DNA from: Diplolepis rosae
Lineage: Eukaryota > Arthropoda > Insecta > Hymenoptera > Diplolepididae
Direction of reading: 5' to 3'
Length of the DNA: 64,000 nucleotides
Assembly: GCA_030998225.1 (NCBI GenBank)
Contig: JAPYXD010000308.1
Location: 3,544,001 to 3,608,000 of the forward strand
Made by a program: the position numbers and the translations under genes. The notes under the pieces are model-generated. The model saw only the letters and a list, made by a program, of their open reading frames with translations, did no database searches and had not been told where the DNA came from. Shown piece by piece: positions 10,902 to 21,499 of this stretch (positions are counted from its first letter, which is position 1; every line of letters starts with the position of its first letter).

Positions 10902-12794
10902 GGGTGATTCTCTGCGAGGACGCAGTTTTGGAAGCCCAAAATTTTGTAATCGAAAATTCTCTTTTTTGTACGGTTTTTATCATATTCCTTTGTGTTTTTA
11001 CTACTGAAATACACCCTGAATATGGTCAAGCTACAAGTGTCATTGTCTGTTCTTGGCGATAAAATCTTTAATTTTCGGTGCCACGGTTGTGACATTTTTC
11101 CTACTTTTGGTGCAGTTGACTGCTGTAAGTGGTTTCATAGAACGACAAAATACATTCGATAACAAAGTACACAATATTTATTATATTTTTCTTGGAAACA
11201 AAATTAAATTCACATGTTTTTTTACGTTGAATAATTACATAATAAATGAAAAGTAAAACCAAATTATTGCACAAAAATACGAAAAAAATACTGGTAATCT
11301 ATGTGAAAGGTAACGTTTTCTGTAGAATCAATTTAAATACTATTAATGGTTGAAAATTTCAATACTATATAATCAAATTCTAAAAATCTATGAAGCGATC
11401 CATAGAAATACTATAAATCTACCTAAATACCGGAAAATACTGCAAATTTGTAAAAATAACATACAATAAAAAATTTTTAGAAATAAACGAAATACTTTTA
11501 ATTTGTGTACTGATAATTTACTCAAATATCTATAAAAATATTCAAACTTCTCAGAACTTTGATTTGTAAAGCATCGAATTTTATAACGCTGAATATAAAT
11601 CTATAATAATATTAGATAATCTTTCAACTTGAAAAAATACCAAAACAATTATGAAAAATACTAAAAGTATAAGGAAAAAAAACCTAAACTTCAGTGACTT
11701 GAAAATCACAAAAATCGTACGCCGTTATATTAAATACAAACGTGAAAAATCTACAACTCTGGACTCCAAAGGTTGTATGTCTTTAAAAATAAAAAAATTG
11801 AAAAATCTTACTCTCGTAACCAGATCGTCAAAGAATAAAAATTACAAAATACCGAAAGAAATATATTTTTTTCGAAAAACCCCTCCCGAAAATTTTTTTT
11901 ACCTATGCCCCTGATTCCTATTATTTTGTGCAGCAGCACACAATATTTTTATAATATTAACCACAAGACATTTTTAAAATCAGTTGTGCACAACAAATTC
12001 ACATTCCATAAAGTTTTTCACCGAAGTAAAAAACCTGCCACGGTTGCGAAATTTCACGCCTGCCGCGGTTGTGACATTTTGATAGTTATTTGATCATTAC
12101 GGAGAAGCGGTTTGAGTTAGGAAATTTTCCGGAATATTTTGAGGTTCTGCTAGCAAACGTCAGTAAAAAATAGTTAAATGCACGATAAATTATTTGATAC
12201 TCAGAAGATACAAGTGCCACGGTTGTGACATACATTTTTTATACGTACCGTTTTTTGATATTTCTCGGGTGATAAAATACACACAAATTTTTTTTAGACT
12301 GACATATCGCTGTCGAAACGTATAGAGATCACTGCCGATTCGAATTGACAAATACAAGGCGCAAAACAAAGCATGATACAAAAGAACCAAAATAATAATT
12401 CAAAACATGTAATTTTTATCAAAACTGATGGACACTTTTTAAAGTGAAGTTAGGTAATTTGAAAAACGTGCAAAAATTACAAAAACTTCAAATATTAAAG
12501 GTACAATTACTTATTGCTGACACGTATAGCTCATTTACTATTTCGCGAAAGATTCAAGTCATGATTAGATAAAATTTTCAGGAAATCAGGGTTGAGGACA
12601 TGCCACGGTTGTGACATTTGGAGTGCATTATGTGCTTCAGAACAATGAAAATGCATATCTGAACAAATAATTCATCAAGGTCAGTAAAATAAATGTTCTT
12701 TGAACGTGTTCATGTACTCAATCATTTGAAAAATGCTAAGCTAAGCGTACAATCCTCAAAAGACACAAAACTGCATCCTCGCAGAGAATCACCC
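10902..12794. mobile_element. Nested element with GGGTGATTCTCTGCGAGGA ends and ATAT duplication
   Basis: Inverted ends of about 29 bp begin GGGTGATTCTCTGCGAGGA at 10902 and close at 12794 with one internal difference. The flanks ATAT (10898-10901 and 12795-12798) could be a 4-bp duplication or a TA-rich coincidence. Inside are at least five copies of TGCCACGGTTGTGACATTT (11079, 12036, 12061, 12215, 12601), all in the same orientation. No transposase is visible. Termini and flanks resemble those of the hairpin element at 19285-20290 (GGGTCATTTC, ATAT), so the two may belong to one broad group. Confidence 0.75.
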
Positions 12795-13269
12795 ATATCT
12801 CCGTTACATACTATTTACATATCGCTTTTACAAAACATCTATATAACATAATTGCATAACACATATAGAACATATTTACATTGATGCTGCGTAACAATAT
12901 AGCACATATGTTACATAAGTCTGTTACAGACCCATTACATCACAGCGTTACAGAGCTGTTATAGAACTAATTCATCACACAGTGTGTGACATTTTGCGTC
13001 ACAGGTGACTCACCTGTAAGTCACCAGCTATGTAACGTGTTATAATCTGTTACGTAACAGTTACATACGTGTTATATAACAGTGTTTGCTGGGAGGTTTC
13101 AAAAAAACGTATCTTAAAACTGTTCAACCGTAACCGAATTTTATCAAATTTATCATCAAATTGCAAAACCTTAACAAAAATTTCAGTTACATGAAACTAC
13201 ATTTCATTTCATTCGTTTAACACTTTGTATCTGCAATAAAAAGTCCAAAAAAAAAGGTAATATAATATA

Positions 13270-13530
13270 GATTGGATGTGGCTGGTTAACGAACTTGTCC
13301 TTATTTTTTCGGCTCCGATAAAGTGTACCAAAGCTCAATTTAATCTGATAATTCTATCGAGAATTATGCCGCACACGACCTACAGACAGACAGACAAACG
13401 CACAGACACTTTCGTAAAAACCGTTTTTTCTGACTCAGGGGGTCTCAAAACGTAAAGATTTGATGAAAATTTCGAAAATCATTTTTCACGTAAAACCAAT
13501 ACCTTCTCATCCATGATGAGAATGTAAAAA
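13270..13530 (+). repeat. Partial copy of the dispersed GACAGACAGACA repeat family
   Basis: It matches the right 260 bp of the longer copy at 14677-16046 and, inverted, 50347-50610. All three share GGTTAACGAACTTGTCC, a CAGA microsatellite, CTCAGGGGGTCTCAAAACG and a terminal hairpin TTCTCATCCATGATGAGAA. It lies directly upstream of the dsRNA-binding-like ORF. Confidence 0.85.
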
Positions 13531-13695
13531 AATAATAGCAAGCCAAACATCAAGAAGAAAAACAGAAAAATAAAATAATAAGAAGCCGCCTTAAAATATA
13601 CGAAATAGAAACAAAATATTTATAATCAACAAACAATTTTATAACCAAACAACGACAAATTAACATATGCATTTTCTTTAAGAAATAATATTAAC

Positions 13696-14199
13696 ATGGA
13701 AACTCAACCTACACCAAGCACTACACCCTCTATGGATTTAATGGGACTAGAAAAATCAAGATTGCAAAGAAATATATATAAAACTTAAGATTTAGGTATT
13801 CTTAATTATGTAAGAATTTTAAAAGATTTAACGAATAATTACGGATTAGAAGAACCAGGATTTTTAACTTATAAAGATTTCGACGCTAACAAAAGAATAA
13901 TTTTTACAACATATTGTAGATTAGAAAATCAAACAGTAATAGCTACAGGAAATATAGCAATAATAACTGAGACTGAGGCAGCATTTAAACAAATAAAACT
14001 AATACAAGAACTCTACGACCTCTGTGAAGAAAAATACGAAGATTCAAGAACACAGAAAACCAAACTCCATAATAAAAGCACCCAAACAGATATTCGACCA
14101 AAATTACAACCCATATATAAAAAATGTAAAAATTTCCATGACATCTCATACAATTGTTCAAAGAAAACAACAAAAACCCAAAAGAAAACAATTGTCTGA
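13696..14199 (+). pseudogene. dsRNA-binding-domain-like ORF upstream of env
   Basis: ATG at 13696 opens a frame of 168 codons with one in-frame TAA at 13786-13788. After the stop the frame runs NYVRILKDLTNNYGLEEPGF, then IIFTTYCRLEN, then ETEAAFKQIKLIQEL. This order and spacing (helix, GL-x-x-P-x-F, beta strands, helix) fits a double-stranded RNA-binding domain at residues 38-105. The usual KKxAK motif at the start of the last helix is not conserved. The basic C-terminus has YKKCKNF-HDISYNC, which lines up with the CCHC knuckle of the ORF at 22656 except that the first Cys is Tyr. A splice-acceptor-like tract and env follow about 110 bp downstream. I infer that it belongs to the same retrovirus-like element as env. 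The dsRBD assignment is by pattern only. A Gag remnant is the main alternative. Confidence 0.45.
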
Positions 14200-14287
14200 A
14201 AGTTTTTAAACTTCTTTTCATAAGCAAATCTCATTCACAAATTCATTTTTAATAAAAAAAATTTCTTTCAGGTTAGACACTAATACA

Positions 14288-14307
14288 ATCTATTTTTATT
14301 TTTTTAG
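14288..14307 (+). promoter_or_regulatory. Splice acceptor-like tract before env
   Basis: A pyrimidine-rich run ending TTTTTTTAG at 14307 lies 25 bp before the env ATG. Errantiviruses express Env from a spliced subgenomic RNA, so an acceptor is expected here. The donor is not visible. Confidence 0.4.
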
Positions 14308-14331
14308 GACACAACCAGCAGAGAAACTGCC

Positions 14332-17300
14332 ATGTATGGAAAAATTCTACTTTTTCTCAATTTTTGCACACTCCTAAATTCAAATTTTATCCAAAATTCC
14401 AACCTCAGTCACTACTATGTAAAGATCAAATTTGAAAATTCACCAGCACTTTACTTTGAACCAATTGAAAAAGTCAATTTTTTTAGAGAAGAAAGTCATC
14501 TAATAACCTATCTAGATATATGGAATATTAAATATGCAAAATTCATTAGTCGAAATTTACAAAAATGCCATTGAGTTCTGAAAAAACGTTCAAGAAAACA
14601 TATACTGTATTAAAGGTTATAGTCGCAAAAAATGTATTAGTCAGAAATTGAAAACAGCAAATTTAATAGAAAAAATCTGCCCGCTTCGCGGGCACATTCT
14701 AATCGCGCGCAGCTCGCTTCGCGCTCCGTTCTTTCTGGACCTCGCGCTTCGCGCTCGGTCTTGTGCTCTACGCATACATTTAAGTTTATTTCTTATAATT
14801 TGATACTGAAGCTCAAACCAATTTTATAATAATATTACAGATGATGTGAATTACACATTTTCTCAAAGTCACTCTATTTTTTTTGAATTTAAGTGAAACA
14901 GGAGACTCAATTTACTTAAGGCTCTATCAGCCTTAAGGAACACATTCTCATCATGACGCTCGCGCTTCGCGCTCGATTTTCTGTATACATTTCAGTAACT
15001 TTTTAATAAATTACATGATTAAAATAATTTATTTTCTTCCAAATCTCTCAAAAAGAAAAAACAATCGTAGACTTTATTTAAGCAAACGATTTTGCAGAAC
15101 AACGCTTATTTCGTATCACATATTTTGGTGAAAAAAATCGAATTTTTTTAATATTAAAAATCAAAACATAAAATATACATCCTGTCCCGAAATGTCTTAA
15201 TGATAATTTGTAAACCTCATTTAGGCAAACAATTTTCCATATAAACGTTTTTTTTGTATCTCACATATTTTGTCTAAAAAATGGAATTTTTGAATTTTAA
15301 ACGTATTTTTTGGAATTGAATCGAAAAATATATGCTTTATCAGGAACTGCGTCAGACAAAATTTGTAGATCTTTTTGAAATGAACAACTTTGTATTCTTA
15401 CGTTTTTTTCGTATTTCACATATTATTGTTAAAAAATTGAATTTTGGATTTTCAATAGTTGTTTTTTTATATTAAAAAGAAAAATATGCAGCTTATGAAA
15501 AAATGTTGCAATTCAAATTTGTAGGTCTTTATGTGAAAAATAATATTGTATCATAACGTTTTTTCGTATCTCGTATAATTTAACTGGAAAATGGAATTTT
15601 GATTTTGATTTTTTTCGAATTTGAATATGCTGTAACATTTCTAATTTTGATTTAATCAAAAAATGTTATGGAGATAATTTGTAGAGATTTATGAGCACTA
15701 TCAAAAACCAGTATTGAAATTTTTGATTTTTTCAAAAAATTATTTTCAAAAACACAAAAGTAGTGCTCAATCCCTCAATTTTGATTAGATGTGGTTGGTT
15801 AACGAACTTGTCCTTACTGTTTCGGCTCCGATAAAGTGTACCAAAGCTCAATTCAATCTGATAATTCTATCGAGAGTTATGCCGCACACGACCTACAGAC
15901 AGACAGACAGACAGACGGACAGACACTTTCGTAAAAACCATTTTTTCTGACTCAGGGGGTCTCAAAACGTAAAGATTTGATGAAAATTTCGAAAGTCATT
16001 TTTCACATAAAACCAATACCTTCTCATCCATGATGAGAATGTAAAAATCTATTATTTATTTAACGATACTAAAATTATCATCCCAAAGTTTTACCCAGTC
16101 TCATAAAAAATGACTTCAAAATTGAAGACGAAATAATTAATATTTTTAATGAAGCAAAGTATTATTCATATTTATCATCACACCCTTTAAATAAAACGTT
16201 AACTAATCTTAACACTACTTTCAATATAATAAGTGTTTACAATTTTTGGATACAAGATTACCCTGAATATAAAAATGATAAAATATCCAGAGCAAAAGAA
16301 TGGCTAAATGACATACTCAGTCTATTTGATAATTACCAACTATATCTTCAAAAAATAAAGGAATTATTGATATATGCAAAAAATGGGATTTGGCACGCAG
16401 AACTCTTTGATTCAATAAAATTAAATTCATTTAAACAAAATCCAAATCAAAACCTCTTTGGATTCAAATTATCAGAAATAATAAAATACTCAAAAATTCA
16501 GTATTTTATATCTCAACACCAATTAAACTTTACATTAAGTACACCAAGATTAGAGAAAGAAGAAACTGAAATTATTCAAATTTATGCCTTACCAATAGAT
16601 CACAATCTTCCTATTAACCCAAAACCAACTATATTTATAAAATCTGAAATACAGTATATAGGATTTTCTCATAACAAAAAGAATTACTTTATCGCAGATC
16701 ACTATTATCTAGACTCATGCAAAAGAATTTATTGATCTGCAATCATCCTTTATCCTGGCTTGACGTACATAAAAATCCAATTTGTGAAATTCAAATGTTC
16801 ATGGGAAAGCTTCTCAATTTTTGTGAATATTTAATCAATTTTGACAATTACCCACTTTTAACACCATTAGAGCCTCATTATGGCTGGATATATTCCTCTC
16901 CCTCTCTCCAACTAGTAAAGATCTAATGTCCAAACAAACCAAACCAAATAATTAGTCTCTTAGATAATGTAATTCTAGAAATCAGCTCTGAGTGTCAAAT
17001 GACCAATTCGTTATTATTTAACAAATCAAAAAACTTTAAAAAACTTGGAACAGACATTGTCACACCTCAATTCAAAATATCACTTAAATCAATCGTGCCA
17101 TATCTAATCCAAATGGCCACTAAGAATCCTTTACAAATTCAAGAAATGGTAATGGAAAAGAAGTTTTATGGAAATCAACCCTTATGGCTATTTGAATCCA
17201 AAATAAACACCTTAAATGGAATCCACGAAAATTCAAGAAAAATTTTGCAAATTAGGGAAAATTACCAATACGAATGTATACTTAAAATAATAATAGCCTT

Positions 17301-17337
17301 AACAGTTTTATTAATATCAAACTATAATATTTATTAG
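14332..17337 (+). pseudogene. env: Errantivirus-like envelope gene, split and frameshifted
   Basis: Env of gypsy-type errantiviruses is a membrane fusion glycoprotein related to baculovirus F proteins. The N-terminus shows a signal peptide (KILLFLNFCTLL). YFEPIEKVNFFREESHLITY follows, close to the conserved start of mature Env. After an inserted repeat (about 14677-16046) the gene continues with FNEAKYYSYLSSHPLN, WHAELFDS, PLSWLDVHKNPICEIQMF and PLLTPLEPHYGWIYSS. The C-terminus has a single membrane anchor (IIIALTVLLISNY) just before the stop at 17337. It is broken by the insertion, frameshifts near 14575, 16090 and 16720-16735, and an in-frame TAA at 16924-16926. Cysteines and the anchor sit where expected, but no furin site could be placed. 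Family is inferred from layout and motifs. Confidence 0.7.
14677..16046. mobile_element. Dispersed repeat (about 1.3 kb) inserted in env
   Basis: The block interrupts env between its Cys-rich N-terminal part and its central part. Positions 14821-16046 match the inverted copy at 50347-51567 along their length. The left 140 bp contain GC-rich words CGCTTCGCGCTC that recur at 14958-14976. Short inverted ends ACATTCTCATCATG (14942-14955) and CATGATGAGAATGT (16029-16042) bound the inner 1.1 kb. A hairpin and a CAGA microsatellite (15895-15920) lie at the right end. It has no coding capacity and the superfamily is unknown. The presence of two long and one short copy proves mobility or segmental duplication. 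Confidence 0.75.
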
Positions 17338-17975
17338 ATTAATTAATTAGATTCATTAGAGGACGAAAATTCAGACAATTCAACAAATAGAAATAGTTTT
17401 CAAACAGTAATAAATATACCCGTCGCTGATAATTAAAGTACAAAATAGCCGCCACAACAAGAAACGCCATCTAGTAGCAAAAAATTAAATTATAATTCCT
17501 AAATACTCGAGAATTTAAGTTTAAGTAATATAAACAAGAATATAACAGAATTAAGAGAATATAAGAGAATATAAAGGAAATTTTAAGAATTTATGGTTTA
17601 AATAATTATCTATCAATATTTATAGGATCTTTTTTTTCCTAAATATGAGGAATGCTCGCTTATGTAAATATATTTATAAATAAAGAAGAACTAAAAATGG
17701 TTTTACTGTTAATGTATTTAAAGTCAAAATCTCAAGTTAGATTCATTTTGAATTTGATACATTAAATACTGGAAATCTTAAATTAATATTATACGTAAAT
17801 CACTATAGACTATACCTATAATCCTCTATTAAATTTATCTGAAAATTATATTTTTTTATAATATTCTCATTTTCATTACTATTTTACATAGAAAATAAAA
17901 TATACAATTTTTTTTTAATCACAGAAAGAATACTATTTATAACATCTAGAAGATAGAAAAAAAATCCAAACTAGG
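17338..17975 (+). other. AT-rich region downstream of env
   Basis: No gene is recognised. A pyrimidine tract ending in TTTTTTTTAATCACAG at about 17923 looks like a splice acceptor and would serve the ORF starting at 17976. Confidence 0.4.
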
Positions 17976-18221
17976 ATGCATCAAAACATCAGCCCCTACG
18001 AGTCAGGACTAGTCCTGAAATATAAAAAAAAACAAATACAGTTAGAAAAAAACATACTATTAAATCAACAAATTAAAATATTAATGAAATTTTTACCAAT
18101 TGGAACACCCCATCTATTATCTTCCATTTTAGATGGACATACTGACCACCAATCAATTCGTATACGAGATTCAACGTATTGCATGTTCCACGGGCTGGCC
18201 GCTTTTCATTTTCTCGACTAA
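17976..18221 (+). CDS. Hypothetical 81-residue ORF downstream of env
   Basis: The frame MHQNISPYESG...FHGLAAFHFLD is not recognised. It has a Lys/Gln-rich helix-forming middle (KKKQIQLEKNILLNQQIKIL) followed by a His/Asp-rich tail (DGHTDHQS). A splice-acceptor-like tract lies 50 bp upstream, and AATAAATAAATA at about 18287 could serve as a polyadenylation signal. These surroundings make it slightly better than chance. It might be a 3' exon of an accessory transcript of the env-bearing element. Confidence 0.3.
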   Translation: MHQNISPYESGLVLKYKKKQIQLEKNILLNQQIKILMKFLPIGTPHLLSSILDGHTDHQSIRIRDSTYCMFHGLAAFHFLD

Positions 18222-18398
18222 CCTGGAAATTAATGTTATTATCCATATAATTGCATTCTAATTTTTGCTATCCTTCAAGAAAGCGTGAATAAATAAATAC
18301 ACAAACAAACAAGAATACATACAACTTCTAATTTTCCATTAGAAACCATGTATCGTTCAAGAAGATAAATAAACGGTTTGCGAAAGCCATATCCATTT

Positions 18399-18563
18399 TC
18401 AAAAAAACCTCATCACGTCGCCAACCCTGCTCGATGCATTTCTGGATCCAGAATTGAACCATTTTATTGGTAGCATTATTTTCTCACCTAAATAGTCCAC
18501 ATACACAGGCCGAACAACATTCCTTAACCCACTAGGTAAAAAACGGACCTGCTCCTTGTCAAT
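18399..18563 (-). CDS. Possible 3' exon of an antisense gene
   Basis: On the minus strand an acceptor-like TTTTACAG ends at 18564. It is followed by a 55-codon frame to 18399 (IDKEQVRFLPSGLRNVVRPV then YLGEKIMLPIKWFNSGSR). A donor GTAAGT on the same strand sits at 20800, at the end of the frame 20778-21155. The two could be joined, giving an intron of 2.2 kb that now holds the hairpin element 19285-20290. The codon phases do not match as written (phase 1 against phase 0), so either the gene has shifted or the pairing is wrong. The product is not recognised. Confidence 0.3.
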   Translation of the reverse strand: MDKEQVRFLPSGLRNVVRPVYVDYLGEKIMLPIKWFNSGSRNASSRVGDVMRFF

Positions 18564-18599
18564 CTGTAAAACATTAAGAATTATTTTCAACAATTAAAT

Positions 18600-19284
18600 C
18601 AATTAAGTGCAATACTTTTCCAAGTTTCACACAGAGCGTATAGAGTCTTATCGATACTATTTATAAATTTCTAATATAAATTTAAAACTACAAAGAAAGT
18701 TTCAGAGATATACACATATTCCTTTTGAAATTTTCCTTCTCGAAATTATTTCATTATATCATAGACTAAAACAGTAAGATAATAATATCATTTTTGTATA
18801 AACACACAAATTTACCCATAGTTAATGTAATTTTTTCAAATTTCTTTAATTAACCTCATACATGTCCTCTTATTAACAAAAATTCTAAAGACCTATTAAC
18901 AATTCATGAATAAATTTGGAAAATCTTTACATCTACACATTCAGACACCACTAGAAACATCATATATTTAACTATATATAAATTTTGCTCAAACACAGTT
19001 CCTGCACAAATCCCAAATATAATGTAGTTTATCAAGGTTTTAACTTGTTTCAAAAAATTACTATACACACAAATATTTTATATTTAAACTTTGAAATAAA
19101 AAATAAAAATAGATTAAAAAAATATAGATTTTGTTTACATTCTGAACAACCAATCTTATTATTCGTACCCACAATATTGAGAAACCTTAACTATGCTACA
19201 ACGCACTCTTCAAAAAAAAAAATTTCTAACTAACAAATCGCAAATTATTGAAATAAGAAAAATTTTCACACAACATATATATAT
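18600..19284. other. AT-rich stretch without recognised features
   Basis: Nothing supported. Frames present are low in complexity and lack recognisable motifs. Confidence 0.4.
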
Positions 19285-20290
19285 GGGTCATTTCATGGGA
19301 GATTTACAGTCAAAATTTTTTTTGCGACGAAATATTTTTTTTGCCTTCTCACTTCCAAAATAATCGACACGTTTTTTTTTCAATGTTATACTTGAAAATT
19401 TCGAGATATAATTTTTTTAAGTTTGGCACTCGGGAAAAATTTTTTTTTTCTAACAGCTCACTGTAAAAGCAGTTTTGAATATAAAATGTAACCCTTGCAC
19501 TTGAAATGCGCGAAAGAGTACAAGCTTTCGAAAAAGTTACAGCACACATTTCGTTCTTTTTTTGTAATAACAATATAGTACATTTTTGTAAACAATTGAA
19601 TTTTGTTTTAATTTAGAACTAATTTTTTCCGATTTTTTTGTTTCTAAATTTTTGTTGAAGTTTTTTCAATATGCAGGCAAAATTTTGGAATGGAAAAATA
19701 AAAACTGTAGGTGTAATTAATTTGTGAAATCTGTCCCGCCCATTGCAGCGGTTCACTGCCACACGTGCTTCGAGTCCGAGCATGCCTAAACAAGCTTAAG
19801 CGTAGTTGCAGCGTGCGAGCTCGCTCGTTACAAAGCGCGGGACAGATTTTATAAATTAATTACACCTACAGTTTTCATTTTTCCATTCCAAAATTTTGCC
19901 TGCATATCGAAAAAACTTCAACAATAATTTAGAAACAAAAAAATCGGAAAAAAATTAGTTCCAAATTAAAAAAATTCAATTGTTTATAAAAATGTACTAT
20001 ATTGTTATTACAAAAAAAAACAACGAAATGTGTGCTATAACTTGGTTGAAAGCTTGTACTCTTTCGCGCATTTCAAGTGCAAGGGTTACATTTTATATTC
20101 AAAACTGCTTTTACAGTGAGCTGTTAGAAAAAAAAGTTTTCCCGAGTGCCAAACTTAAAAAAATTATATCTCGAAATTTTCAAGTATCACATTGAAAAAA
20201 AAACGTGTCGATTATTTCCGAAGTAAAAAGGCAAAAAAAAATATTTCGTTGAAAAAAAATTTTGACTGTAAATCTCCCATGAAATGACCC
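19285..20290. mobile_element. Hairpin element with 455-bp inverted arms, 1006 bp
   Basis: Arms 19285-19739 and 19836-20290 are inverted copies with few differences, starting GGGTCATTTCATGGGAG. The element is flanked by ATAT on both sides (19281-19284, 20291-20294). The 96-bp spacer 19740-19835 is GC-richer than either arm and not palindromic. No protein is encoded; matching small frames on the two arms are shadows of the repeat. It is placed in what may be an intron of the antisense gene. It would fold into a very long hairpin if transcribed. Confidence 0.8.
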
Positions 20291-20777
20291 ATATACATTT
20301 TCAAAAATTCCCCAAGATGAACTTATACAAAATACACTAGTTTGATTTTTCCAAATTTCACTGGAACAAACTGATAAAATAATATAAAAATATAAAAAGT
20401 TTTATTATCACTATATCAAAAACAAATAATAATTACAGATATAAAAATCAGTCTCTATTTCACCGTACACAAAAATACCATACTCAAAATCCTAGCATTT
20501 TTTTTGATAACGACAAAACCTATCCACACATATCAAAAGAAGTTTCAATTTACAATTTCATGCACAAATTTCGATTAAAATTATACATAAAATATTTAAT
20601 TCTAAATGACGTTATATAAATATATATATAATATCAATATATTCACATCTGCATAATTTCAAAACTTCTTAATTTAATAATGAGAATCAAAAGCCGGAAA
20701 TAAATTGAAAAAACCTGATTATGCAAAATTCTAACTTACTTGAATCATAAAGATAATTTCTTCTCAAAAACCCTATT

Positions 20778-21480
20778 TTATACTAAAAATGATAACTTAC
20801 CCGTCAAATTTTTTTCGCTATTAAAAGCGTACCATTCTCCTTCGACGAAAAAGGCCCCACGATAATAGAATTTCACAAATGCCAAATACACAAGTTTTTC
20901 TGAATCCTGCCTCTGCTTCGCCGGAAAATGGATCCACCAAGACGGTAAATAGTAGGTTTCTAAAAAATACTGTACACTGTATGTACAGAAACACGGTTGC
21001 GGCTCCCACGGTGTTAAACACCACATTTCAGTTAATAAGAGCTCCATCCTTAAACGAACATCTTCCCGATTGAAAAATCCCCTCCTATACTCATCATCCT
21101 CAGAAGAATCCTGATTTTCAAGAAAATCTTCCATTTCCACATCTTGAAATTCCACAACTTTTTCAGTCTATGGATTCACAAACATTTTCCAGAGAAAAAT
21201 CTTCTAAAATCTCACTAGAAACATCCCCTTCGCATTCAAAAACATTTTCCAGAGAAAAATTTTCCACACTTTCACTAGAAATATCCTCCACAAACTCAAA
21301 AACATTTTCCAGAGGTAAACCTTCCACACCTTTACTAGAAACATCCTCCTCAAATGATAAAAAATCCATTGAATAATCTATCTCTCCTGCATTCATTAAA
21401 GGAACTTCTTCCTGAGCCGTTTCTTCAGTAAGACCAAGATCCATTAAAATTTGGTCAAAAATAGCGTCACTGCCCGACAT
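20778..21480 (-). pseudogene. Antisense acidic repeat protein, unrecognised
   Basis: The minus strand starts with MSGSDAIFDQILMDLGL at 21480 and is very acidic. Residues 40-100 contain three 20-residue repeats around FSLENVFE and (E)DVSSE. The frame ends at 21163, but a shift of one base continues it as VVEFQDVEMEDFLENQDSSE, then EDVRLRMELLLTEMWCLTPW, then an aromatic block (YYLPSWWIHFPAK, YYRGAFFVEGEWYAF). It ends in KNLTG directly at a GTAAGT donor (20800). So it looks like one gene of at least 230 residues with a frameshift near 21160 and a spliced 3' end. The acidic N-terminus with Trp/Tyr-rich C-terminus resembles a transcriptional activator in composition only. I recognise no family. 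It lies antisense between env and the zinc-finger/dsRBD ORFs. Confidence 0.4.
21180..21359 (-). repeat. Three exact-period 60-bp tandem units within the antisense ORF
   Basis: Each unit begins AACATTTTCCAGAG on the plus strand (21181, 21241, 21301) and encodes 20 residues on the minus strand. Because 60 is a multiple of three, unit number can change without breaking the frame. Confidence 0.85.
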
Positions 21481-21499
21481 TTTTCTTTTTTAAAAAAAA

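Larger units (their letters stand above)
8690..13093. mobile_element. Outer DNA element with CCCAGCAAACA ends, carrying two nested elements
   Basis: The left end CCCAGCAAACACG (8690) and the right end GTGTTTGCTGGG (to 13093) are inverted. Both subterminal regions are packed with short words such as GTTATGTAAC, TACGTAAC and TTACGTAA, which form many local palindromes. Subtracting the two nested insertions (9028-10136 and 10902-12794) leaves about 1.4 kb, consistent with a non-autonomous element. A target duplication is not evident, so I cannot assign a superfamily. No transposase frame is seen. Confidence 0.7.

Noticed and set aside
12036..12230. Regularly repeated CCACGGTTGTGACA words, considered as a CRISPR array
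   Set aside because: Only five copies, very uneven spacing, inside a TIR-bounded element in a eukaryotic sequence.
14677..16046. Considered as a Helitron because of its terminal hairpin
   Set aside because: No CTRR end after the hairpin and no TC start could be fixed.
19740..19835. Possible tRNA-like B-box in the hairpin loop
   Set aside because: No A-box, acceptor stem or anticodon arm can be folded around it by eye.
18563..20801. Firm two-exon gene model for the antisense ORF
   Set aside because: Donor and acceptor look good but reading phases do not match as written, so it is given only as a possibility.
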